From Nemertoderma westbladi (Eukaryota; Xenacoelomorpha; Nemertodermatida; Nemertodermatidae), in contig JAUCBJ010000347.1 in assembly GCA_032718475.1 (NCBI GenBank), positions 1 through 64,000 on the forward strand: a stretch of DNA of 64,000 nucleotides, read 5' to 3'. Of this stretch, positions 50,012 through 60,442 are shown one piece after another. Position 1 is the stretch's first letter. Every line of letters starts with the position of its first letter. Under the pieces are notes generated by a model, which saw only the letters and a list, made by a program, of their open reading frames with translations, had not been told where the DNA came from and did not search any database. The translations under genes and the position numbers were made by a program.

Positions 50012-51650
50012 TATATAACAGTTTTATTTATATTTACCCGTAGGAATTCTATAATGGCGTCATTTAAGCCTAGAGTATAAAAATTTCGCACTCCATTGAA
50101 ATAAAACCCCGTTTTCAGCTATAAAGACCCTCGCGTGTATCTATATGTGTATTTGTGTAAAAGATCCTCGTGGTACTTAAAACGTAAATATACTCAATTC
50201 ATACTCTAAGATTGAAAAGTGCTTTTCACATTCACATAACGATGTAAATTGTTATAGAAATGGCTTTCTACTGTTAAACCTAAACTATCCAGCATATTTG
50301 TAAGTCATGGCGCATGCAATACAACTGCAACTGTAGGCCCCTACTGAAACTACATCATATATCTATAGTAAAGATGTATGAAACGGTCTGATTTTTCAAT
50401 GAACCTTATTATCAACAATTTTGCGAAAAAATTTGATTTTAATTTCTAATTTTAATACACGACATTATTACTTCAGCCTTAACGACTAAACCTAACTTTA
50501 AATCGAATTGGTATTTTATTTAAAAGACCCTCCCCCTTGAATTATTTAAGTAGCTTCCTGCTGTATGTAATTTATAAATGTTGCTACTGTATTCTACAAG
50601 ATACAGTATTCCAGCAATCGCATCCACTAAAATAATAATACGAATAACGTCAATACACAGTACAGTACTGGCAATATCAAATATTTCTAACTGTTTAGTG
50701 TTGCGTTACGTTAAACTCCGTTATTCGTTAAACTCGAATAACGGAACAACAAACTATTATAATAGCAGTAATAATTACAGCGGTAAAACTAATGCAGATC
50801 CTATGTTTATAATAGCCACGGATACGCCAGCATCAGCCAGGATCAATAAGATAACCACCCAAAACCAACAATCATAGAGAGTTGAATTGATGTACAGTAT
50901 GTTGGTAAAGCCTACTGTACAGTGTGCAGTGCATACAGCACATGCTTCAGCCTATGTATGGTAACTACAGTAACTACTCTGCCATTGTCGTATAACGCAG
51001 AAGAGCAAGTGATGCCGTCTAATTATCTTATTCCTTTCTACATACAGGCCTGTCATCTACCAATCACAAAATAGCTGGTGAGAGATAGCCTTGATCTGTA
51101 AATCTCTTACACTTATTTCCGGCACTATATTTTTTGCTGATTTGGTTTGGAGATTATATCTAAAGTTCATATTAAGTTATTTATATAAATCAAATATGTT
51201 AAAGCTATACATATAAGAAAAGCTATATAAAAAAGATGAACTACAGTAACTATATACGACATTGTTCATAAAATGGCACTTTATAGCGGCGTTACGGCAC
51301 GAGTGATTTAATAGATATTAGAACGTCGGCCGTATTAACTATTTACATTATTGTGTGCAAAGTAGCACTTTGCAGCGTTATGATTCGAGTTTATTTATGT
51401 AACGAGGGTGGTTTACATAAATAAACAAGGGTCTTTAACGCTGATAAGTGACCTTTGCAAGCAATGATGTATGTAATTTTGCTACATTATGTCAACTTTT
51501 ATCAGTGTTCGGTATGTGAAGAAAGGATTTTATAGATACTAATTTATACATTTTAATAATGTACTATATCGAATATGTGTGAAATTTATTAACAGGTACA
51601 CAGTATTTATTATACATTTAAATCTAATTAAAGTTTATTGGAAGTTAACT
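50012..51650. other. Upstream region of the CAP/ShK gene, no gene seen
   Basis: Contains the promoter side of the minus-strand CAP/ShK gene, but I cannot point to a convincing TATA box or CCAAT element. A perfect 10-bp hairpin CCGTTATTCG/CGAATAACGG lies at about 50718-50744. Copies of CTTTGCAGCGTTA-like sequence appear at about 51368, related to those at 52.45-52.53 kb. Confidence 0.4.
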
Positions 51651-51860
51651 TCTGCTTGGATGTGATAAATCATTAATCCATCTTGACTATCTTGATTATA
51701 ATCGACTGAAGCAAACTTAGTCACCGTCTGTGTCCGTTCACTTATACTGAACACTGTCGTCACTTTCTTTGGTCATTTTAGTGTCTTCTATTAGACGTTT
51801 CTATTATTGATAGTAACAATGTGTTGGCAAGCTGTATTTTTCGAGGTGTTTGTTATTATA

Positions 51861-52123
51861 ATAATAATAATAATAATAATATTGGTTATTTATATAGCGC
51901 TTTTCTACGCTCAGCATACTCTAAGCGCTTTTATTATCATTACCCCAGCAAAGCCAGGTTCCCATTATACCGCTGGGTTGGCGTAGGCACTAATGTCTAA
52001 AGTGTCTTGCCTAGGGACACATCAGTGCGAAATTTCTACAGCCTTTAGTCGGATTCGAACCTGAACCACCAAACACTATTGTGTAAGCAGTTCAGGCGTC
52101 GTATCCACTCGGACACTGAGACA
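51861..52123 (-). mobile_element. tRNA-derived SINE inserted in copy A, 8-bp target duplication
   Basis: Flanked by TTATTATA at 51853-51860 and 52124-52131. The empty site is visible in copy B near 59228, so the insertion is proven by comparison. On the minus strand the head has A-box-like GTCCGAGTGGATAC and B-box GGTTCGAATCC with a long variable arm (class II tRNA, Ser/Leu-like). A central block CCTAGGCAAGACACTTTA follows, then the tail AGCGCTATATAAATAACC and an (ATT)n end. Similar central and tail blocks occur in SINEs of many marine animals. The tail resembles LINE 3' ends (inference). Confidence 0.85.
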
Positions 52124-52319
52124 TTATTATACATTTATTATAGGAAGGGATCTAGGGGTCTTAACCTCGAATGATAAGTTTATTTTACCGAAAATAACTT
52201 ATCTTTTATTGGCGCAATTGTAGGACTAATCCCATCACATGCGTACTTTCTAACCGGGTAGTGTACAAATTTAAGAATCGGGTAATTTTTCTTGAAATTA
52301 ATATCTCATATCTCTCCAA

Positions 52320-52362
52320 ACCACGTACGCGTTTCGACCTTACTGGGTCTCATCAGCGTGGT
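52320..52362 (-). ncRNA. Hammerhead ribozyme motif, copy A
   Basis: Minus strand: stem I ACCACG, core CTGATGA, stem II GACC-CAGTAA-GGTC, core GAAA, stem III ACGCGT, cleavage-site A (GTA), then stem I partner CGTGGT. All invariant core positions of a type I hammerhead are present. Stem III is a 6-nt self-complementary palindrome with no loop, so folding would need a dimer. Identical over 43 nt to the copy at 59.4 kb. Confidence 0.75.
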
Positions 52363-52448
52363 GTCGGATTCGAACCTGGATTCATTAACATAAATGGAAA
52401 TAATACATTCTGGAATACGGTAATTGAAGTTGTTTCCATGTCATTGAT

Positions 52449-52535
52449 GACTTTGCACTTTGCAGCGTTCCGTCCTATAGGCCGCAACGCTGCAAAGTAG
52501 TACTGTACCTTGCAGCGTTACGAGTAATTCAGTAC
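52449..52535. repeat. ACTTTGCAGCGTT hairpin and direct copy
   Basis: CACTTTGCAGCGTT and AACGCTGCAAAGT form a 13-bp perfect stem around a 17-base loop. A further CTTGCAGCGTTACGAGT follows at about 52509. Related sequence is at about 51365. Confidence 0.8.
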
Positions 52536-53225
52536 AAGCATTTTTTCCATACAAACTACTATTAAGCCTCGGTACCATTATAGAACGCATTAGATTACTT
52601 TATAGGCCAACTGTTCTTGCATTCCAACCAGAATTTAATGGACTTTCTGGTGAATAATTTTTTTTTTTAATTTCAATTTTTTTTCATATATTTAGCTTAT
52701 TTTTTGAAAAAATGACCTAATTTTCAAAAAAAATTGCCAAACTGACAGTCATATAGACAGAAACGACGAGGCCAAATTTGAATATTGACATCAGAAATAA
52801 AGTCACCGACCACAAAACCCATATAGGGAATTTTTTAGACAGATAGTTTGCTTTTTACTGACGGACAGACATACTGACGGACAAACCGACAGTCAATCGG
52901 ACAGACAGCCATATCTCGAGAAGTAAGACAGATCTTGCTAAACGGTTTTCAAATTTGGAATCTTCATAAAAATCTGCTCTAAATGAAACGGAAAAAAAAT
53001 TTGAAAAAAATATTTGAACGCCTGTACTACTCCCCTTAAGTTGACATAATGTAGCAAAAGCTTTTGTTACATACATTATGTAATTCGATACGTCCTATAG
53101 AAGACATACGAATAAGAATATGAGCAAAGAAAATATGGCAACAGTGTTCTATAAAACTGAACGGACACAGACGGTGACTAAGTTTGCTTCAGTCGTAGAT
53201 GGATCAACGATGGATCATTTACTGT

Positions 53226-54440
53226 ATGTTCTACTGTAATGAGCATAATATTAATGCAGTAGGAGAATAAGAGTCACTTGAGCCAAATGGTACAGTAGGT
53301 TCGGGCCATGTGCCTGTGGCACTACTTCCCTTAGTCCCAACTATCTAACTAAGTTTGAACCCATTTGATGACAATTGATGGATGCAGGAAGTTCTTTCGT
53401 GAGTCATTGATCTTTCATCAAATGTGTTATATTGTTATAAATTTCATTGTGGTGCATCGCGAAGGCTCGAAATTTCAACCCCCTTGGGATCCGTCAAGAT
53501 ATAGACGAAATTTAAAGAATTTTTTTTTTCCTTATTTTCTTTACCATTTGGCAACTTCTGTGCACCGGTAGAACAATGAAATCTAAAAAAAAGTGAAAAA
53601 CGAACCGCTCTATGTACGCCTAAAACTGCTTAGGCTAGGACTCTTCTAATACTGTTGCTATAATTATCCTTACATGATTTCACCCACTTTATCTGCTCCT
53701 TACAGCATTTGGAACACTTTATATCTACCTGCCCTCTACAAAGTGAAAAAACCCTACACTACAGTAGGTCGACCACTCTTTCCATTCCTTACATGATTTC
53801 AAAGTCCAATCAATTAATACAGTAGTTCAATAACAGTAGTTCAATGCCCGACCAGTTTGTAATAAATACTGTATTAAATCCAATTAAATATTTTGTAATG
53901 TCCACTGTATGATACCACAAGTAGGGCCTAGTGCTCAGTTAAATGAATTTACTGTTTTTTTATACGCACAAATGTTGCCTTTTATAACGGCGATTCACAA
54001 ACCCAACATTTGTCTACAAAGCTTTGTACATATTTCCGCCATGATCACTGTTATGATGTTATAGCGCCGCTAATATCAATGAAAATCTACAATGATTACT
54101 GTATAGTCTGCTCTTAACAATAAACTTTGCAGAAAGTTGTTGCATTGCAAGCAATAAGGCGTACTGCTGTTCTATATTAGGCGTACTGTACGTCTTGATT
54201 GCAAGCGGCATGGCCAGAAATATATTTGTAAGTTCTTATGTTACAATGTTTATGTTATACTCATATAATTATAATACGCGATAAAACACCTCATGTATTA
54301 TGTTAGTATAAAAATCTAACGGCAATTTGTAGTGTCGTCTATCATATTTGTAGGGGCCTACTGTACATGTACAAGTATCTTGAAATCATACTAATAGGGG
54401 CCTACCAATAAAGATCTTACCACCAGTCATATAACTTTAC
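53226..54440. other. Intergenic DNA, nothing recognised
   Basis: AT-rich sequence without supported gene, RNA or transposon boundary. Confidence 0.35.
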
Positions 54441-54444
54441 TGTA

Positions 54445-56330
54445 TCAATAAATGTTTAATAACAACTCAATTAAAAATGGTTGAGGGAATTGCTTGCTGA
54501 TAACGGGGGGTCTGGATGGGGGGTCTTGATGATTGATGCTCGAAACGCCTTCAACGCTGTAAACCGGGTAGCTGGGCTGGGGACCGCTCGCATTATCTGG
54601 CCTTCGTGTAGCCGCTTTTTGTTTAATACCTACCGTGGTCATCCACCACTAATAGTGCGGGGAACTGATGTGATCTTTTTTCCAAGGTGGGAGCAACACA
54701 GGGTGATCCATTATCAATCAACTTTTTTATGCATGCTCTGTGCTACCTCTTATTAAGCTCTTACAACATTCGGATACCATACAGATGTTATGCTGATGAT
54801 TCTCAGCAGGGGCCAAACTTGAAGCCCTCCGGCATTGGCTAGTCAAAATTATAGAAATGGGACCATCCATTTGCTACTTCCCAGAGCCAGAAAAGTCTTT
54901 CCTGGTCGTCAATGAGTGTGACCGCCAGGCTGCACAGGAGATCTTCTCCAATTATGGAGTCACAGTGGTTTGCAGTCACAGGTTCCTAGGAGGGTTCATC
55001 GGTGTGAAGTAGGAAGAAACTGAGTATGTAAGGGCAAAAGTTCATTACTGGATTGATGGGGTTAAGCGACTCGCTGAAATGGCTCGAAGTCAGCTATAGG
55101 GCTTTTGCAGCATTACCGAAATCACTTCAAGGCAAATGGGGGTACTTACAGCGAGTCACGCCAGATTGTTCTTCACATTTTGCTCCACTGGAGCACGCCA
55201 TTCAAGACCACTTTCTACACCTGTTGGATGCAACTGTTGCTTCCCTTGATCGACAACTCTACTCTCTTCCAGCACGAAAAGGAGGACTGGGTATACCTAA
55301 TCCAACACAAACATGCAGGCTCGCTAATAAGTCTTCTAAAGAAGGCACTAGGCCTACTGTTGTGCAAGGTGCAATTCTCCTCGGTCGATATCCTTATTCA
55401 ACTCACGCCCATGAGCTAACATTAAAAGAAGCACATGCTCAAAGAGAACAGGAACAACGAAAAAGTGATGAACAGTCGTATAACGAGATAATACCTAACT
55501 TCCGAACATCACATCCTGAGAAAGCTAGGCAGTAGATGTGCAGTAGATGGCAAGACCTCGGTTTGGCTAACAGTTCTGCCAATTGAGCGCCAACAGTTCA
55601 ATCCCTCATCCCAGGAGTTTCATGACCAACTCGCCTTGCGATATAGTCTGTCTATGGACTCCTTACCATCTAGGTGTTATGATGGTGGGGGGCCATTTCT
55701 CCTCAGACCATGCCATGAATTGCAAATCAGGTGGGGTTGTAGTGCGGCGGCACAATGAGGTCCGAGATGCTCATGGGGACCTTGTTGCATTAGCATACAC
55801 AGAAGTGCAGCGGGAACCAGTGGTTTGGGAGGCGATTTTTGAAAATAGGGACCCTGGATTAAGGGCAGCTTTGCGGATCCGTGGAAAGTGGCAACCACAG
55901 ACCGAGGCGTTGCTTGATTTTAAGGTAATGAACCTTGACGCCCGATCATATATAGGCCGCAGTACAGCTGTAGTCCTTGCCGAATCAGAAGAAATCAACT
56001 CACGTAAATAGAGAAATGCCTGTGAAGAAAGGAGGGCTTCCTTTACTCCCATGGTGTACTCGATAGTTGGTGTTGCTGGAAGAGAGGCACAAATATTTCT
56101 AAAGAATCTAGGGGGTTGACTGGTTACAAAATGGGGCAAAGGCTATGGGGAGGTTATGGGATGGGTAAGGGGTCATCTTCAATTCGCTATTATTCGGGCT
56201 ACAGGTCACTCACTGTCTTAGGCGGTCGAGATCCAAATGACGAAGTGGTTTAGGACTAGAGGATGCTGCAGGGATGAGACTGTCAATGAAGTAATTCGGG
56301 CTTGGTTTCCGAAGTAATGGTTTACTGCAC
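54445..56330 (+). mobile_element. Decayed reverse-transcriptase retroelement with YADD box
   Basis: Ordered blocks of one RT lineage can be followed through several frames. GWGVLMIDARNAFNAVNRV lies near 54515, SRFLFNTYRG near 54620, CYADDS near 54788, CYFPEPEKSFLVV near 54875 and HRFLGGFIGVK near 54978. The frame at 55053-55535 gives FAALPKSLQGKW, QRVTPDCSSHFAP and LPARKGGLGIPNPTQT. C-terminal pieces FNPSSQEFHDQLALRY and HAMNCKSGGVVVRRHNEVRD lie near 55600-55760, and FTPMVYSIVG with WVRGHLQFAIIRATG near 56035-56205. At least five frameshifts or stops make it dead. No endonuclease or LTR was seen. The lineage has a C-terminal cysteine/histidine motif. Confidence 0.8.
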
Positions 56331-57756
56331 TGAAGCAGTCAATAACCTAATAACTCATTGAATTAATTTATGCGAACCTATATACAGTAGTTACTATTAT
56401 AATATAATATATCACCGTTTACTTCGATTAAAAATGGCTTAAAAATAATTAAATTGAATGTATTTTCAATATTAATTATAAAAATGGTGGATAATTGAAA
56501 AATTATACAGTAAGCCTATAATAACCTTTGATTCAAATATATATTAATTGAGTGTCATTAGCATGATGCCCGCGTTACGTACCCACGGGTTCTTATTGGC
56601 AACTACAGTATAATCGAAGTGTCAGAAATTAGCTATGAAGAACAAAACAATAAATACATAACAAATAATTAAATAGTTCTTGCGCATTAAGATATAGGTA
56701 CTTAACATTTTTGAGAGGTAGGCCTACTTAAAATTATTATCTGAGCGAATAATAAGTTTAAAATTAATATTATGTTAATAACAGTATAGTATAATAATAA
56801 CAAATATATATAATAATAATAATAACAAATATATATAATGATAATAATAACAAATATATATAATAATAATAATAACATAAATGTCTGGAATGTTTCAAGG
56901 ACTTGCCGTGACTAATCCACTTTATGTACTGTGTGTTGATAAGCGGTGCAGTTTAAACGCAAACCAATAGGTACTTACTAAATACTAAAGTCCACTTGGA
57001 TAAATTGTTTCCTGTTTCTCACATGACACTGTGGAACTGAGTTTGAGAGTTTTTGACTAACGGTACCGCCCACATTATAACATAGAATGGGGCGAGTTAT
57101 AATTATAACGAATCTGTCTTTAGACTGGGTAGTTTTTGTACAAAACTACGCAGCCAGGCCGGCAAAACTATAATTCTTAGAGTAGATCATAGGCCTACTG
57201 TAAGATCTAAATAAATTTAATTTTTTATATACTTTATATTAAGATTGTTAAGATCAGACTATGATCATTGTCGATTTTAATTGACAAACATCTTAGAAGG
57301 GATACAGTATACGGTAGTTCTGCAGTGAGGATTGTGGAAATCCAAAGATGGTAGATTATTGGGAATGTTCAGATTCAGATACAGTACTAGCGCTGTGGAG
57401 GGAGATTGATTGAAGGAATTCAATCAATGAACCTTCCTGTTCTGATATTTGTGAACTTCAAATGCTGCAAAATTGAGCAGCAAAATCCGGCAAAGTCTAC
57501 GACCTTTCGGTAAATTTTTAAATTAACATAGGGTCTAATGAATTACCGTACTAATAATGTACTAGGTCAGAGTCTGGCCACTCAGCTATTGCTGCATTGA
57601 CCAATCTACCAATGCTGACCCTGATAGTACTGCAGTATTCTGGTATTCTCAGAATTAGCAGAGCAGAGAGTATCAATCAACCTTAATTCAGTAATTGTTA
57701 ATACTGCAGTAGGCCTACTGCTATAGTAATAATATACCGGTAATAATTTCTTAATT
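56331..57756. other. Region upstream of LSM6, AT-rich
   Basis: Contains an AAT/ATATATA microsatellite-like array of about four CAAATATATATAATAATAAT units at 56785-56880. No other gene was recognised. The immediate upstream of LSM6 has no clear TATA box. Confidence 0.4.
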
Positions 57757-58363
57757 ATGAGTTCCGGTCGAAAACAAACTCCTAGTGACTTCCTGAAGCA
57801 AATAGTCGGTCGCCCTGTCGTCGTTAAATTGAACTCAGGATCTGACTACCGCGGTGTATTGGCCTGTCTTGATGGCTATATGAATGTGGTTTTGGAGCAA
57901 ACCGAAGAATATTTAAATGGGCAGCTGAAAAAGAAATATGGCGATGCGTTTATTCGCGGAAATAATGGTAAGTTAATGTTGCTCAGTTGCTACTGTTGTG
58001 TGGTAGTGCCGGTACGGCGGCACCGTATTGAAGCTGTGAACAGGTGAAGCTGGAAATCTGTGACATAAATCAGCAATTGTGCAAGATGACAGAATGAGCA
58101 AAGTATTTAGCGTAACTGATGAACTGTCAACTACCGTTGCCGTTAGCTGACTGCAGGACTGGGGTGCGGTGCGGCGGTTTAAGTACCGGTTACCGGTTAA
58201 GTCCAAGTCGGTTTAAAACCACGGGTCGGCGGTCGGGGTTAACTCTTAACTGTAAAAAGACGATACCGGTAGTTATAGAAAAACACTGCTGCACTGGACT
58301 AATATTTTTCGATTTTTTTAACTTTCAGTTTTGTATATAAGCACACAAAGGCGAAGAACTTAA
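57757..58363 (+). CDS. LSM6: U6 snRNA-associated Sm-like protein LSm6
   Basis: Exon 1 is 57757-57967 and exon 2 is 58329-58363, joined G/TT, giving 81 aa (human LSm6 has 80). The protein begins with a TPSDFLKQIVGRPVVVKL stretch, then the Sm1 motif with LACLDGYMNVVLE (the conserved Asp-x-x-Met-Asn RNA-contact loop), and GDAFIRGNN. The second exon completes the Sm2 motif as VLYISTQRRRT before the stop. LSm6 is a subunit of the heptameric LSm1-7 (cytoplasmic mRNA decay) and LSm2-8 (nuclear U6 snRNA) rings. Ending at the exon 1 read-through would remove the last strand of the Sm fold, so the spliced form is clearly right. It is the best-conserved gene in the window. Confidence 0.97.
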
Positions 58364-58689
58364 TGAAGGCTATAAGAATTTTGAAGATTAATTTCAAACC
58401 TAAAGTCGTTTCTGCTGGCGAGCTATAATAATCTATACAAACCATGAGAACTGGAACTACCGGCAACCGTGAATATTGAACAAATGTTGAATATATTTAT
58501 ACTGATATATTCGAGTTTACTGACTGCTTCCAGTGGTATAGGTATTACTGATTAGACTGAAATTAGCATTATAAGTTGCGGTCTGTTATAGTTCATAACG
58601 TGAACCATAACTTTGCAATATTACATACTATACTACACGTGATAATTAATTTTTCGTTGTTGAAATTGTTGAATAGTGTCATTTTCTGA

Positions 58690-58965
58690 TGACACGGACC
58701 CCCCCCCCCCCCCCTCCCCCCCAGATTTTTCTACAAATCTTTATCATATTGTTTGAAATTTGAAACACAACTAGTTCCACTCACCGTGGTTGTTACCATG
58801 AAGAAGGAATTTTCGATTTCGCCTTTAAATTTTATTTATAAGTGTTTTAAAAACGTGTCTTTTCCGAAATCGCACCCTCCGTGTCGTGGCCATACTTCAC
58901 ATTAGTCGTAATTTTTTCATATTATTAGAAAGCTTGCCTTGCAAGGATTCGAAATATGTAACAAT
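58690..58965 (-). repeat. Interspersed repeat family R, copy 4, with poly-C/poly-G
   Basis: The minus strand contains TTTCGAATCCTTGCAAGGC, AAAGACACGTTTTTAAAAC, TTAAAGGCGAAATCG, GTTTCAAATTTCAAAC and AAAGATTTGTAGAAAAATC, then a G run (C 58699-58714 and 58716-58722 on plus). This is the same block order as copies 1 to 3, more diverged. Confidence 0.7.
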
Positions 58966-59183
58966 TTCTGAAATTCGTTGACGGAAATACGGAGCCCCTA
59001 ATATGCCAGGAGAAAAAAAACGTCAAATATTTCGCGTTCCCTCGCGTAATATTTCCCGTTTCCTCGAGTAAGATATTAGAAATTAAGACATAATTAAATA
59101 TTACCCTTAAAAATAACCAAGTAAAGGTTATATGAATGCTAGACTTGGAAGTGATGGGAAAGAGGTACAGATTAACACATTGA

Positions 59184-59552
59184 TAGTAACAATGTGTTGG
59201 CAAGCTGTATTTTTCGAGGTGTTTGTTATTATATATTTATTATAGGAAGGAATCTAGGGGTCTTAACCTTGAATGATAAGTTTATTTTACCGAAAATAAC
59301 TTATCTTTTATTGGCGCAATTGTAGGACTAATCCCATCACATGCGTACTTTTTAACCGGGTAGTGTACAAATTTAGGAATCGCGTAATTTTTTCTTGAAA
59401 TTAATATCTCATATCTCTCCAAACCACGTACGCGTTTCGACCTTACTGGGTCTCATCAGCGTGGTGTCGGATTCGAACCTGGGACCTCGAGGTGGAAGCC
59501 GAGACAAGAACCACTAGGCCACAGGTTCTTGAGATATGGAGTATTAATTTCA
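59184..59552 (-). mobile_element. tRNA-headed short element with hammerhead motif, copy B
   Basis: The minus strand reads a tRNA-Glu-like head with A-box TGGCCTAGTGG (59521-59511) and B-box GGTTCGAATCC (59479-59469). The hammerhead core follows 3 nt later (59465-59423), then about 240 bp of body ending near 59184. The head's anticodon-arm region (CTCGGCTTCCACCTCGAG) is tRNA-like but no acceptor stem pairs. GAAATTAATACTCCATATCT at 59551-59532 is an inverted partner of 59396-59416, bracketing head and ribozyme. No coding capacity. Confidence 0.8.
59423..59465 (-). ncRNA. Hammerhead ribozyme motif, copy B
   Basis: The 43-nt core is identical to copy A. CTGATGA is at 59459-59453, stem II GACC/GGTC has a CAGTAA loop, and GAAA is at 59438-59435. 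The predicted cleavage would be after GTA (A at 59429). Stem I ACCACG/CGTGGT gives 6 bp. Stem III is the palindrome ACGCGT without a loop, as in hammerheads that act as dimers. Confidence 0.75.
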
Positions 59553-59639
59553 AAGCCAGCTGCCATTTATATTATATTATAATATAATATATTTACATAT
59601 TGAAAATGTTATAGAATTTATTGACAATACTATTCGCTC

Positions 59640-60442
59640 CGGCTTTGGTAGCATGGATACAGAATGATGCACGCCAATTTCGTGAAAGAAGGCTTTAAGG
59701 GAAAAAAAGGAGGGTTTGCGCACCATATTGCAGTACCTGGATCCAACTGGTGTGGAAATTCGAACCTCCAAACGATTGAAACGACGACTATAATTTGCCA
59801 AAGGGCCTAATTATTTTTGGCATCTAGATGGATACGATAAACTGAAACCATTTGGTCTATGCATAAGTGGGTGCATCGATGGTTTATCAAGAAAGATTAT
59901 CTGGTTGAACGTTTACCGAACTGATAATGATTATAAGTTAATTGCTGGCTATTTTTTGGAGGCTATTATTTCGTTAAAGGGGTGTCCTATGATTGTACGA
60001 GGTGATATGGGAACCGAAAATGCACGAGTCGTAACGATACGCGATATTTGTGGCGCGAGTACGGCTAACAAGCCCGTTGAATTGTTTTGGGCGATGCTAA
60101 GACGGGACTGAACCGAATATTGGATTGCGTTTTTTCACAACCTGCAGGATACGGGATTGCTCAACGGCAGTTATCTACACAAAAGTGTGGTGCAGTTTAC
60201 CTTTCTAATTCAAACTGAACTATATAGGTTTGCTAAAGCTTGGCAATGGCACTTGATAAGATCGATAAGACCAAATGTGCCCTCTGGTAGACCGGATGTG
60301 ATGCATGAGGCGCTACAATTATGGTGTGCTACCGAGCAGAGCCAGTTCACAACAAAAGAAGATATCCATAATTCGACAGAGGAAGTGATATTCCGGACAA
60401 CATCAGGCTATTGTGATAATGATATTTACAATTTTGGCTGAA
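59640..60442 (+). pseudogene. Integrase-like DDE transposase remnant
   Basis: The reading starts with a LDPTGVEIRTSKRLKRR segment, then FWHLDGYDKLKPFGLCISG with the first candidate Asp. GCPMIVRGDMGTENARV follows with the second Asp, then STANKPVELFWAMLRRD with the candidate Glu. After an in-frame TGA near 60111 it continues YWIAFFHNLQDTGLLNGSYL and VPSGRPDVMHEALQLW. The order is that of an rve-like integrase family found in many invertebrate and fish genomes. I cannot name the transposon superfamily with certainty. Stops near 59668, 59792 and 60111 make it non-functional. No terminal repeats were found. Confidence 0.75.

Larger units (their letters stand above)
51809..52375 (-). mobile_element. 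Hammerhead-bearing short element, copy A, split by a SINE
   Basis: About 97% similar by eye to 59184-59480, starting at ATTGATAGTAACAATGTGTT and ending at GGATTCGAACCTGG, except that 263 bp of another SINE interrupts it. On the minus strand it reads B-box GGTTCGAATCC, hammerhead core, then about 250 bp of body. Copy A lacks the A-box half of the tRNA-like head that copy B has. Not coding. Confidence 0.8.
51660..53222. mobile_element. Inverted-repeat composite enclosing two SINE-type elements
   Basis: GACTGAAGCAAACTTAGTCA and the following CCGTCTGTGTCCGTTCA (51704-51740) reappear in inverted orientation at about 53158-53195. Weaker homology extends outward (CATTAATCCATCTTGAC against GATCCATCGTTGATCC). 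The arms are about 1.45 kb apart. The interior contains the hammerhead-bearing element, a nested SINE, an ACTTTGCAGCGTT hairpin and a GACGGACAGACA-type repeat (52735-52930). A target duplication could not be resolved. Confidence 0.55.

Noticed and set aside
57968-58047. LSM6 ending by read-through of exon 1
   Set aside because: The 96-codon version lacks the final Sm2 strand, and exon 2 at 58329 supplies VLYIST in phase.
59469-59531. tRNA gene on the minus strand
   Set aside because: A and B boxes are present but no acceptor stem pairs and it runs into a repeated element, so it is a tRNA-derived head rather than a tRNA.
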